From RGIG5579 sp045602025 (GTDB taxonomy: Bacteria; Bacillota; Clostridia; Oscillospirales; SIG627): a stretch of 36,606 nucleotides of DNA. Under the pieces are notes generated by a model. That model ran no database searches and had not been told where the DNA came from. It worked only from the letters and a program-made list of their open reading frames with translations. Location: positions 1 to 36,606 of the forward strand of contig JAZSAT010000031.1 of NCBI GenBank assembly GCA_045602025.1, in the 5' to 3' direction. Of this stretch, positions 23,068 through 31,616 are shown in pieces. Both the position numbers and the translations under genes were made by a program. Position 1 is the stretch's first letter. Every line of letters starts with the position of its first letter.

Positions 23068-24188
23068 TGAAAAATATTCGTTTGATGCAAGGCAATGAGG
23101 CCTGTGTAGAAGGCGCGATCGCCGCAGGCTGCCGCTTTTATGCCGGTTACCCCATTACCCCCTCTACTGAAATCGCAGAAGGCTGTGCCGCAAGACTTCC
23201 TCAGGTTGGCGGACGCTTTATTCAGATGGAGGATGAGATCGCAAGCTGTGCCGCTGCCATCGGTGCAAGTGCAGCAGGCGTAAAATCCATGACTGCTACC
23301 TCCGGCCCCGGCTTCTCTTTGAAGCAGGAAAACTTAGGTTATGCCTGTCTGACCGAGATCCCCTTTGTTTTGGTGGATGTTCAAAGAGCAGGTCCCTCCA
23401 CCGGTCTTCCCACCTCTCCCTCTCAGGGCGACGTGATGCAGGCAAAATGGGGTACCCACGGTGACCATCCCGTGATCGCCATTGCCCCCGCAACGGTGGA
23501 AGAATGCTATACCAAGTGCATCCGTGCATTCAACCTTTCCGAAAAGTACCGTACGCCCGTTATCTTTTTGATGGACGAGATCGTAGGTCACCTTCGTGAA
23601 AGCATTGAGATCCCCGATGCATCCTCTCTGGAAATTGTAAACAGAGCATACAGTGCTGACTGTGCCGATCCTGCTTATTCCTGCAAGGAAGGGGAAAAGG
23701 TTCCTCATATGGCTCCGTTCGGCATGGGGCAGAGATACAATGTAACAGGTCTGATTCACGCAAACGACGGCTTCCCCACAAACTCTACCGATATTGCTGA
23801 CAGCCAGGTGAAGAGAATCATTGCCAAGGTAGAGGATGCCGCTGACGACATTGCGGATTGGGAAGAAGATTTGGAAGATGCAGAGACCTGCATCGTTTGC
23901 TACGGCGGTACCGCAAGAAGCGTATACAGTGCTGTAGAAGAAATGAGAGCGAATGGCGAGAAGGTAGGATTTTTCCGCCCCATCACCCTTTGGCCCTTCC
24001 CCGCAAAGCGTATGGAAGAGATCTCTAAGAAGGTGAAAAAGATCGTTGTAGCGGAACACAACAACGGTCAAATGGTTCTGGAAGTGGAAAGAGTGATCAA
24101 AAATAACTGTGGGCTTTCCTTCCTGGGCAAAGTAAACGGAACGGTGATCACCCCCGATGAAGTGATCGCTGCAGTAAAGGAGGGCTAA
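23067..24188 (+). CDS. korA: 2-oxoglutarate:ferredoxin oxidoreductase alpha subunit
   Basis: 373 residues. Subunit of the ferredoxin-dependent 2-oxoacid oxidoreductase, which oxidatively decarboxylates the 2-oxoacid to its CoA ester. The N-terminal pyrimidine-binding region shows GYPITPSTEIAE (about 28-39) and the conserved MEDEIAS; the C-terminal part (FFRPITLWPFPAKRM and VAEHNNGQM) is typical of KorA/VorB-type subunits. The gamma domain is a separate gene here (korC). Substrate is taken as 2-oxoglutarate because sucCD follows in the same operon; branched-chain 2-oxoacids are an alternative. Confidence 0.92.
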   Translation: MKNIRLMQGNEACVEGAIAAGCRFYAGYPITPSTEIAEGCAARLPQVGGRFIQMEDEIASCAAAIGASAAGVKSMTATSGPGFSLKQENLGYACLTEIPFVLVDVQRAGPSTGLPTSPSQGDVMQAKWGTHGDHPVIAIAPATVEECYTKCIRAFNLSEKYRTPVIFLMDEIVGHLRESIEIPDASSLEIVNRAYSADCADPAYSCKEGEKVPHMAPFGMGQRYNVTGLIHANDGFPTNSTDIADSQVKRIIAKVEDAADDIADWEEDLEDAETCIVCYGGTARSVYSAVEEMRANGEKVGFFRPITLWPFPAKRMEEISKKVKKIVVAEHNNGQMVLEVERVIKNNCGLSFLGKVNGTVITPDEVIAAVKEG

Positions 24189-24190
24189 GT

Positions 24191-25006
24191 ATGGCATCTA
24201 AGCTTGTAGATAAATATTTCCGTGAGGATCATCTTCCTCACATCTGGTGTGCAGGATGCGGTCACGGTATCCTGATGCGCGATGTAGCGCAGGCAGTAGA
24301 CAATTTAGGTCTTGACAAGGATAAGGTCGTTCTGGTTTCCGGTATCGGCTGTTCTTCCCGCGCTGCAGGCTATATGGACTTTAATACCATGCATACCACT
24401 CACGGCAGAGCCTTGGCTTTTGCTACCGGTATCAAGATGGCCCGTCCCGAGCTTGAGGTCATCTGCATTATGGGTGACGGTGATGCAAGTGCCATCGGCG
24501 GCAACCACCTGATCCACGCGGCACGCCGCAACATCGGCATTACCGCCATCGTTTTCAACAACAACATTTACGGTATGACCGGCGGTCAGTACTCCCCCAC
24601 CACTCCTTATGGTGAAAAGGGTACCACCGCACCTTACGGTAACATCGACCGCAGCTTTGACATCCCGAAGGTTGCAGAGGCTGCAGGTGCCACCTACACC
24701 GCACGCGGATCTGCCTATGACGCAGTCCGCACCACAAAGCTCATTGAGGAAGGCATCCGTCATAAGGGCTTTTCCGTCATCGAGTGTGCTTCCGTCTGCC
24801 CCACCTACTACGGCAGAAAGAATAAAAAAGGAAGTGCAGTGGATATGTTCCTCTGGCAGAAGGAAAACAGCGTCAGCGTCGAAAAAGCAAAGACCATGTC
24901 TCCCGAGGAATTAAAAGGCAAGCTTGTGATCGGAAAACTGAGCGAAAGCGACTTCCCGGAGCTGACCGAGCAGTATCAGACGATCATCGACAAGTTCCAG
25001 AAGTAA
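24191..25006 (+). CDS. korB: 2-oxoglutarate:ferredoxin oxidoreductase beta subunit
   Basis: 271 residues. It carries thiamine diphosphate and probably a 4Fe-4S cluster: WCAGCGHG near residue 19, GIGCSSRAAGY near 52, and the TPP-Mg motif MGDGDASAIGGNH followed by NNNIYGMTGGQYSPTTP. The GMTGGQ segment is characteristic of KorB-type beta subunits. GGAGGG inside the end of korA serves as its ribosome binding site, with only 2 bases between the two genes. Confidence 0.94.
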   Translation: MASKLVDKYFREDHLPHIWCAGCGHGILMRDVAQAVDNLGLDKDKVVLVSGIGCSSRAAGYMDFNTMHTTHGRALAFATGIKMARPELEVICIMGDGDASAIGGNHLIHAARRNIGITAIVFNNNIYGMTGGQYSPTTPYGEKGTTAPYGNIDRSFDIPKVAEAAGATYTARGSAYDAVRTTKLIEEGIRHKGFSVIECASVCPTYYGRKNKKGSAVDMFLWQKENSVSVEKAKTMSPEELKGKLVIGKLSESDFPELTEQYQTIIDKFQK

Positions 25007-25017
25007 GGAGGCAAAAA

Positions 25018-25548
25018 ATGAGTAAAATGGAAATCCGTCTTGCCGGTACCGGCGGACAGGGCCTTATCACAGGCACCATCATTCTGGCAGAAGCCGGAAT
25101 TTTTGAAAACAAATTCGTCGCCCAGTCTCAGTCCTACGGACCCGAGGCAAGAGGCGGTATGTGCAAGGGCGAGGTCATCATTTCCGATGACAAGATCGGT
25201 TTTACCAAGGTGACAAAGCCTACCTTCGTTATGGCACTTTCCCAGCCCTCCTTCAATCAATACTGCTACGGACTGGATGAGGAGTGCTATGTACTGATCG
25301 ACGAGACCATTCAGGTTCCCGAGGATTACAGCCACAAAAAGCTTCTTCGTCTTCCTATTCTGAAGACTGCAAGAGAGACTGTTGGCAAAATGCAGACAGT
25401 CAATATCGTTTCCGTAGGTGCCATCAACGCGATCCTTGATTTCTCCTCCGATGAGAATATTGAAAAGGCTGTTTTGATGCACATTCCCAAGGGAACGGAA
25501 GAGATCAATCTGAAAGCACTTCGTGAAGGTGCAAAGCTTGTAAAATAA
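25018..25548 (+). CDS. korC: 2-oxoglutarate:ferredoxin oxidoreductase gamma subunit
   Basis: 176 residues. The N-terminal RLAGTGGQGLITG and the SQSYGPEARGG segment near residue 38 define the gamma subunit family, which completes the CoA-binding site. GGAGG lies 7 bases before the ATG. The gene is followed by a 30-base gap before sucC without a terminator, so the operon continues. Confidence 0.93.
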   Translation: MSKMEIRLAGTGGQGLITGTIILAEAGIFENKFVAQSQSYGPEARGGMCKGEVIISDDKIGFTKVTKPTFVMALSQPSFNQYCYGLDEECYVLIDETIQVPEDYSHKKLLRLPILKTARETVGKMQTVNIVSVGAINAILDFSSDENIEKAVLMHIPKGTEEINLKALREGAKLVK

Positions 25549-25578
25549 CATAAGGCAAAAAGAAAGTGTAATAATTTT

Positions 25579-26745
25579 ATGAAAATTCATGAGTATCAGG
25601 CAAGTCAGCTGTTTTCTGATTTCGGCATCCCCTGCCCCAAGGGAATCTACGCAAAAACTCCTGACGAGGCTACAGCTGCGGCAAAGACTTTGGGCGTATA
25701 TCCCGTAGTCATCAAAGCACAGATCCACTCCGGCGGCAGAGGCAAAGCCGGCGGCGTGAAGCTTTGCAAAACAGAAGAAGAGGTACGCCTTTTCTCCACT
25801 GAGCTTTTGGGAAAGACCCTCTACACCCATCAGACCGGTCCCGAGGGCAAGGTAGTTCGCGGCCTCTATGTAACCGAAGCGAGCAAAATCAAAAAGGAAT
25901 ACTATGTGTCTATGACCGTGGATTCTGCAAATGGCTCCATTGTTATGATCGCTTCCGCGGAAGGCGGTACGGAGATCGAAGAGCTCTCCAAAAACCATCC
26001 TGAGAAGATCCTGCAGCTGCATATTGACCCCAAAATCGGTTACAAGGATTACAATGGCTGGGAAATGGCTGAAAAGCTCGGCTTTTCCGCTACCCAAGCA
26101 AAAGCATTCGTTAAGATTGCAAGAGGTATGTACCGCCTTTTCGTGGCAAAGGACTGCTCTCTTGTTGAGATCAACCCCTTGATCGAAACAGAAGAAGGAG
26201 ATCTCCTTGCACTGGATGCAAAGGTCAACTTTGACGACAATGCTCTGTTCCGCCATCCTGATATTGTAGAGCTTCGTGACTTTAACGAAGAAGATCCCAA
26301 GGAAATCGAGGCTTCCAAATATGACCTGAACTATGTATCCCTTGACGGTTCTGTAGGATGCATGGTAAACGGTGCGGGCCTCGCTATGGCAACGATGGAC
26401 ATCATCAAGACCTTCGGCGGTGAGCCTGCAAACTTTCTTGATGTAGGCGGCTCCGCAACCACGGAAAGAGTAAAGGCCGCTTTCCAGATCCTTCTTTCCG
26501 ACAGCAATGTAAAGTCGATTCTTGTCAATATCTTCGGCGGTATTATGAAGTGTGATGTCATCGCGCAGGGTATTGTAGAGGCTGCAAAGATCATTGATAT
26601 CAAGGTTCCCGTTGTAGTAAGACTTGACGGCACCAATGCAGACAAAGGAAGAGAAATTCTTTCCGCTTCCGGTCTGAAGCTTGTTCCCGCCGAAACCTTC
26701 GCAGAAGCTGCCAAAAAAGCAGTGGAGCTGGCGGCAAACGCATAA
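25579..26745 (+). CDS. sucC: Succinyl-CoA synthetase beta subunit
   Basis: 388 residues, the normal length of the ATP-grasp beta subunit. With SucD it converts succinyl-CoA, ADP (or GDP) and phosphate to succinate and ATP. The start MKIHEYQASQLFSDFGIPCPKG is canonical, followed by the nucleotide-binding VIKAQIHSGGRGKAGGVKL and the C-terminal NVKSILVNIFGGIMKCDVIAQGI. Its ribosome binding site (GAAAG) is weaker than that of its neighbours. sucD starts 13 bases after its stop. Confidence 0.97.
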   Translation: MKIHEYQASQLFSDFGIPCPKGIYAKTPDEATAAAKTLGVYPVVIKAQIHSGGRGKAGGVKLCKTEEEVRLFSTELLGKTLYTHQTGPEGKVVRGLYVTEASKIKKEYYVSMTVDSANGSIVMIASAEGGTEIEELSKNHPEKILQLHIDPKIGYKDYNGWEMAEKLGFSATQAKAFVKIARGMYRLFVAKDCSLVEINPLIETEEGDLLALDAKVNFDDNALFRHPDIVELRDFNEEDPKEIEASKYDLNYVSLDGSVGCMVNGAGLAMATMDIIKTFGGEPANFLDVGGSATTERVKAAFQILLSDSNVKSILVNIFGGIMKCDVIAQGIVEAAKIIDIKVPVVVRLDGTNADKGREILSASGLKLVPAETFAEAAKKAVELAANA

Positions 26746-26758
26746 AGGAGGGAAAGAA

Positions 26759-27658
26759 ATGATTCTTGTTAACGAAAATACAAAAGTAATCGTACAGGGA
26801 ATTACCGGCTCTCAAGGTAGATTCCACACCGAGCAGATGCTGGCCTACGGCACCAAGATCGTAGGCGGAACCACCCCCGGAAAGGGCGGTCAGGAGGTTT
26901 TGGGTGTTCCTGTATTCAACACGGTAAAGGAAGCGAAGGAAAAGACAGGCGCAACCTGCTCTGTCATCTACATTCCTCCGGCATTTGCAGCAGACGGCAT
27001 TTTAGAAGCAGTTGACGCAGAAATGGATCTTGTTGTCTGTATCACAGAAGGAATTCCCGTTCTTGATATGATGCGCGTCAAGACCTACATGGAAGGCAAA
27101 AAGACCCGTCTCATCGGTCCTAACTGTCCCGGCCTCATTTCTCCCGGTGCATGCAAGGTTGGTATCCTCCCCGGATTCATCCATGTACCCGGCAAGGTCG
27201 GCGTAATGAGCCGCAGCGGAACCCTCACCTATGAAGCGGTTCATCAGCTCACCGCCCTGGGAATCGGCCAGTCCACCGCAGTGGGCATCGGCGGTGACCC
27301 CATTCGCGGTAGCGGATTTATCGACATTCTTAAAATGTTCAACGATGATCCCGACACTCTGGCAGTCGTTATGATTGGCGAGATCGGCGGCAGCGGCGAA
27401 GAAGAGGCTGCTGAATGGATCGAAAAGAATATGAAAAAGCCCGTTGTATCCTTTATCGGCGGAAAGACCGCTCCCAAGGGTAAGAGAATGGGCCACGCAG
27501 GTGCCATTATCTCCGGCGGCAAGGGCACCCAGGCAGGCAAGGTTGAAGCCTTGGAAAAAGCAGGCGTTATGGTAGCTCCCACTCCCGATAAGATTGGTGA
27601 GACCCTGGTAGAAGCCATCAAAAAAGCAGGCATTTACGAACAGTGCCTGGTAAAATAA
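26759..27658 (+). CDS. sucD: Succinyl-CoA synthetase alpha subunit
   Basis: 299 residues. It binds CoA (VQGITGSQGRFHTEQMLAYGT) and carries the phosphorylated histidine, His-246 in KRMGHAGAI, the same number as in E. coli SucD. The ATG at 26759 follows AAAGGAGG closely; an upstream in-frame start inside sucC would add 26 residues unlike the family. It is the last gene of the kor-suc operon and is followed within 5 bases by a strong terminator. Confidence 0.97.
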   Translation: MILVNENTKVIVQGITGSQGRFHTEQMLAYGTKIVGGTTPGKGGQEVLGVPVFNTVKEAKEKTGATCSVIYIPPAFAADGILEAVDAEMDLVVCITEGIPVLDMMRVKTYMEGKKTRLIGPNCPGLISPGACKVGILPGFIHVPGKVGVMSRSGTLTYEAVHQLTALGIGQSTAVGIGGDPIRGSGFIDILKMFNDDPDTLAVVMIGEIGGSGEEEAAEWIEKNMKKPVVSFIGGKTAPKGKRMGHAGAIISGGKGTQAGKVEALEKAGVMVAPTPDKIGETLVEAIKKAGIYEQCLVK

Positions 27659-27663
27659 GATAA

Positions 27664-27692
27664 AAAAGCTCCGAGCGTTGCTCGGAGCTTTT
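27664..27692. terminator. Bidirectional terminator after sucD
   Basis: A 13-bp perfect stem (27664-27676 with 27680-27692), GC-rich with a three-base loop and T-runs on both strands. It also ends the convergent glycosyltransferase transcript. Confidence 0.88.
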
Positions 27693-27695
27693 CTT

Positions 27696-28634
27696 TCAGT
27701 TTTCTTTGTTGTCGTATTCTTCCTTGATGATATATAGGGGACGGCCCTTGACCTCGGAATACATTTTCGCAAGGTACTGACCCACAATGCCGATGCACAA
27801 AAGCTGAATACCTGACAAAAGAAGAATCAGAGAGCAAAGAGTCGGGAAACCTGCAACAGGATCGCCGAAGAGAAGCGTCTTTATTACGACAAAGAGCATC
27901 AAAACAAGCGAGATCAAAAAGAGGACGATGCCCATTACAGAAGAGAGAATCAGAGGCTTATCGGAAAAAGCAACGATCCCGTCAAGGGCGTAAGAAGTAA
28001 GGGACCAGAAATTCCACTTGCTTTTCCCCTTTTGTCTTTCCTCCACCTCATAGGGCATATAGTAGGTCTGAAAGCCTACCCAAGAAAAGATGCCTTTGGA
28101 AAAACGGCATTTTTCGGGAAGTGCCAATATGGCATCCACCATTTTTCGGGAAAGAAGTCTGAAATCGCTGGCAGAACGGAAAAACGAAATATCTGTCAGG
28201 CGATTGATCAGGCTGTAAAAGACACCCTTGAAAAAGCCGAGAATCTTCCCTTCGTTTCTCACCTTTTGGTAGGCAGCAACACAGTCATATTCCGGATTTT
28301 CCCCAAGAATTGTGAGCATTTCGGCAATATACTTTGGATTTTGCTGAAGGTCGGCATCAATAATAGCCACAAAATCTCCCGTTGCCGCACGAAGGCCTGC
28401 CAGAAGACCTGCTTCTTTTCCGAAATTGCGGGAAAAAGAAAGGATGCGGATATGAGTATCCACCTCTTCTCCCAATGCTTTCAGTTCCGAAACAGTGGTA
28501 TCTAAGCTTCCATCGTCAATAAAGATCATTTCCACATGATCCATAATAGCTGAAAGCTCTTCTTTTGTTTTTTCATAAAAAGGGCGAATGTTTTCCGCCT
28601 CATTGAAGCAAGGAACAACGATAGAAAGTTTCAT
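27696..28634 (-). CDS. Family 2 glycosyltransferase with two C-terminal membrane segments (DPM1/GtrB-like)
   Basis: 312 residues. The GT-A domain (1 to about 225) has LSIVVPCFNEAENI at the start, the nucleotide-binding IFIDDGS and the metal-binding DADLQQNP. Two membrane segments follow (about 230-260 and 270-295), the layout of polyprenyl-phosphate glycosyltransferases such as GtrB or CsbB. These move a sugar from a nucleotide donor to undecaprenyl phosphate for use outside the membrane. No GtrA-type flippase or GT-C transferase is nearby, so the final acceptor is unknown. The ATG at 28634 follows AAAGGA by 8 bases; longer in-frame extensions run through the promoter. Confidence 0.9.
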   Translation of the reverse strand: MKLSIVVPCFNEAENIRPFYEKTKEELSAIMDHVEMIFIDDGSLDTTVSELKALGEEVDTHIRILSFSRNFGKEAGLLAGLRAATGDFVAIIDADLQQNPKYIAEMLTILGENPEYDCVAAYQKVRNEGKILGFFKGVFYSLINRLTDISFFRSASDFRLLSRKMVDAILALPEKCRFSKGIFSWVGFQTYYMPYEVEERQKGKSKWNFWSLTSYALDGIVAFSDKPLILSSVMGIVLFLISLVLMLFVVIKTLLFGDPVAGFPTLCSLILLLSGIQLLCIGIVGQYLAKMYSEVKGRPLYIIKEEYDNKEN

Positions 28635-28673
28635 TTTACTTTTCCTTTCAGGATCCTTTGAATTTACCTTGTC

Positions 28674-28702
28674 ATTATACGCGGAAAACAAAAAAAAGTC
28701 AA
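28674..28702 (-). promoter_or_regulatory. Promoter of the glycosyltransferase gene
   Basis: Minus-strand TTGACT (28702-28697) and TATAAT (28679-28674), 17 bases apart. It is divergent from the promoter of the next gene. Confidence 0.75.
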
Positions 28703-28726
28703 ACGATAAACAAAGGCAGAATTTTC

Positions 28727-28754
28727 TTGCTTTTTCTTTAAATGATGGTATAAT
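28727..28754 (+). promoter_or_regulatory. Promoter of the GH-like gene and following run
   Basis: TTGCTT (28727-28732) and TATAAT (28749-28754), 16 bases apart, with TGG before the -10. Expected start is near 28761, about 35 bases before the ATG. Confidence 0.65.
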
Positions 28755-28795
28755 CTTCTTATAGACTGATATCATTTTTCAGGAGTGGTTTTTAA

Positions 28796-30781
28796 ATGGA
28801 AAAAGCTAATTTAAAAAGGGTCAACGGAGCCTTGAAGGTATCTGTTGACGGTGAGATCATTGAACCACTTTCTTTTAAATCCTTTCGCCCTACAAAACGC
28901 AATATTTCCGATTTTGCAAAAGCAGGTGTCAGGCTTTTCAGTATTCTTTCAAGCGGTGTGACCAGTGCACTGGGCGTCCCCTATTCTCTGTTTGGGGAAA
29001 GCTGGATAGGTGATCACAAATATAATTTTGATCCTGTTGACAAACAGATCGAGCTTTTTTTAGATAGTGCTCCCGAAGGCTATTTTGCCCTGATGATACA
29101 GCTGGATACAAGAGACTGGTATCTGAAAGACAATCCCGATATTCCGAACAGCTTCCGCTGTCTATCTCAGGCACTTTGCTGTAAAAAATGGAAAGAAGAT
29201 GCAGCAGACTACCTGCAGGCGATGATTCGCCACACAGAGGAAAAATACGGCGACAGATTCTACGGCTATTTTATGCTTTGCGGCTTTACCACCGAATGGT
29301 TCAGCCATTTTGATAAGGAAGCCTCCCACCCGAAAAAAGAAAAGGCCTGGCAGATATACAGAAACGACCCACAGGCCAAAATTCCGTCCGAAGAAGTTTT
29401 AAACGGAACAGACGGAAAAGCCTTTCTTCTTCCCCGATACAAAGAAGAAGTAAGGGCCTTCCGAAAATTCCACGCAGAAAGTGTTGCAGACAGCATTTTA
29501 TACTTTGCAGGAAAGGCCCAGGAGGTTATCAAACATAAAAAGCTTTTGGGCGTATATTTCGGGTATTTGATGGAACTTTCCGGTCCAAGACTTTGGAACG
29601 ACGGGCATTTGGCATACGAGAAGGTATTCACCTCCCCCGATATTGATATGATCTCCTCCCCCTCCTCCTATCTTTATCGGTCCGAGGATTCCACCAGTGC
29701 CTTTATGGTCACCTTTGATACCCTGGACAAACACGATAAGCTCTACTATCTGGAATTTGACCACATCACCCACCTTTCCCCTGAAAAAGTAGGCGATATT
29801 ATTATTCCCGGCGGCAAGAACAAATGCAAAAGCGAAGAAGAGACCTTAAACCTGATGCAGCGGGACTTTATGCTTTGCGCCGCCAAGGGTGCCGCCCTCT
29901 GGTGGTTTGATATGTTTGAGGGATGGTTTTATTCTGACGGTATGATGGAAGCGATCCGTGAGATGATCGAAATTCAAAAACACATTTCCGAAAGAAAAAA
30001 TGAAAGCTGCGCAGAGATTCTTGTAATTGCCGACAGCGAAAGCCTTTACGGAGTAAACAAAAACAGCGGTCTGAACACCCTTTGCCTCGGCAAACAGCTG
30101 GAAGGGCTTATGCGCATGGGCGCGCCCTTTGACCTGATCTCCCTTTGCGATCTGGAAAAGACCGATACCAAAAAGTACAAGCTGATCATTTTCCTGGATG
30201 CCTTTTCTGTTTCGGAAAAAAGCAAAAGATGGATCGAAAAAGAAGCAAAAACAAAGTCTGTTTTGTACCTCTATGCTCCCGATTATGACAAAAACGGCAT
30301 AGACGGTATAAGAGAAATCACAAAAATGAATGTTTCTCCCCTTTTGGATGAGGAAGAGAATGTTCTCATCGGAAAAGAAAAGATCTCGATCGAAAATCTC
30401 CCTTATCCGAGATTTTTCATTGAAGATGAAAATATAATTTCTTTGGGAGCTTATGAAAATTCCAAAAAAGTTTGCCTCGGAATGAAGGAAACTGCAGGCG
30501 GAAAGATCTTTTACTGCACCACTGCCAATTTAAGCGGCGGTGCTTTGCAAAAAACCGCAAGGCTTTCCGGGGTTCACATTTACTGCGAGGACACCGAAAC
30601 GCCTCAATACACAAGCAGTCTCTTAAAATGCGTATACAATTTAAAGGATACTACCCTTTTTGTAGAAGACGGTGAATATATAGAGCTATTCACAAAAGAA
30701 AGCTATTTTGCAAAGAACGGCCGTCTCTTTGTCCCCAAAGGAAAAAGAGCATCTAAAATGTTTATGAAAAAAATCTTATAA
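28796..30781 (+). CDS. Probable TIM-barrel glycoside hydrolase-like protein, family not recognised
   Basis: 661 residues without signal peptide. The N-terminal two thirds read like a clan GH-A barrel. Glu-167 (GFTTEWF) is placed like an acid/base, and Glu-320 (YYLEFDH), 153 residues later, like a nucleophile. A SPSSY segment and a WWFDMFEGWFY stretch recall GH42-type beta-galactosidases. A Rossmann-like region follows (about 400-500, YKLIIFLDAFSVSEKS), resembling the trimerisation domain of GH42, then a short beta-rich end. No close family can be named with certainty and the substrate is unknown. CAGGAG precedes the ATG. The ZIP transporter gene follows after 17 bases. Confidence 0.65.
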   Translation: MEKANLKRVNGALKVSVDGEIIEPLSFKSFRPTKRNISDFAKAGVRLFSILSSGVTSALGVPYSLFGESWIGDHKYNFDPVDKQIELFLDSAPEGYFALMIQLDTRDWYLKDNPDIPNSFRCLSQALCCKKWKEDAADYLQAMIRHTEEKYGDRFYGYFMLCGFTTEWFSHFDKEASHPKKEKAWQIYRNDPQAKIPSEEVLNGTDGKAFLLPRYKEEVRAFRKFHAESVADSILYFAGKAQEVIKHKKLLGVYFGYLMELSGPRLWNDGHLAYEKVFTSPDIDMISSPSSYLYRSEDSTSAFMVTFDTLDKHDKLYYLEFDHITHLSPEKVGDIIIPGGKNKCKSEEETLNLMQRDFMLCAAKGAALWWFDMFEGWFYSDGMMEAIREMIEIQKHISERKNESCAEILVIADSESLYGVNKNSGLNTLCLGKQLEGLMRMGAPFDLISLCDLEKTDTKKYKLIIFLDAFSVSEKSKRWIEKEAKTKSVLYLYAPDYDKNGIDGIREITKMNVSPLLDEEENVLIGKEKISIENLPYPRFFIEDENIISLGAYENSKKVCLGMKETAGGKIFYCTTANLSGGALQKTARLSGVHIYCEDTETPQYTSSLLKCVYNLKDTTLFVEDGEYIELFTKESYFAKNGRLFVPKGKRASKMFMKKIL

Positions 30782-30798
30782 GGCTTTAAGAGGTTTAT

Positions 30799-31560
30799 AT
30801 GGAAGTTGTAATTTTAACCGCTTTCGGTGTAGGCGGTGCCACACTGATCGGTGCCATATTCGGCTTTTTATTCAAAAAAGTAAGTCACAGATTCAGTGAC
30901 ATCACCCTTTCCTTTGCGGCAGGGGTAATGCTTGCGGCAGCAGTGATCGGGCTGATCCTGCCCTCCTTGGAACACGGTGGAAAAAATCCTCTGCCCGTTA
31001 CCATCATCGGTATTTTTTGCGGTGCTATTTGCCTAAATCTGATCGATAAATTGGTCCCTCACCTACACAAAATGGCCGCCTCTGAATCGGAAGAGGTGCA
31101 TCCCGATCATCAAAAAAGACTTAACAAGGTTTTGCTTTTTGTTTTTGCCATCGGCATTCACAATCTCCCTGAAGGCATTGCCGCAGGTGTAGGCTTCGGC
31201 ACGGGAAATGATGCAGAAGCTATGACCATTGCCCTTGGCATTGCCCTGCAAAACATTCCCGAGGGTATGGTCATCATTGCGCCGATGCTTGCCGCCGGTA
31301 TGAGCCGCACCAAGACCTTTATCATCGCTGCTCTTACGGGCGTGGTGGAAGTGTTGGGAACCTTTCTCGGTTTTTTTGCCGTCAGCCTTTCCGGTGCGAT
31401 CCTTCCCTTTGCCCTGGCATTTGCAGGCGGTACCATGCTTTATGTGATCAGTGATGAAATGATCCCAGAAACCCACGCCCACGGTGGTGAGCGAGGTGCA
31501 ACCTATGCCCTTTTGGCAGGCTTTTGCCTGATGCTTGTAGTGGATATTCTCCTTGGATAA
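30799..31560 (+). CDS. ZIP-family divalent metal transporter
   Basis: 253 residues with about eight hydrophobic segments. The two metal-path motifs of ZIP proteins are present: HNLPEG at 121-126 and QNIPEG at 151-156. A histidine-bearing cytoplasmic loop (about 86-105, HLHKMAASESEEVHPDHQKR) precedes them, as in ZupT-like transporters. It should carry Zn2+ or a similar metal into the cytoplasm; the specific metal is not readable. It probably shares a transcript with the GH-like gene, with GAGG upstream of the ATG. Confidence 0.92.
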   Translation: MEVVILTAFGVGGATLIGAIFGFLFKKVSHRFSDITLSFAAGVMLAAAVIGLILPSLEHGGKNPLPVTIIGIFCGAICLNLIDKLVPHLHKMAASESEEVHPDHQKRLNKVLLFVFAIGIHNLPEGIAAGVGFGTGNDAEAMTIALGIALQNIPEGMVIIAPMLAAGMSRTKTFIIAALTGVVEVLGTFLGFFAVSLSGAILPFALAFAGGTMLYVISDEMIPETHAHGGERGATYALLAGFCLMLVVDILLG

Positions 31561-31616
31561 ATTCACATTGAATTTTTATTTTCGCGCATAATACTAAAAA
31601 AACGAAAGGAGCTTTT

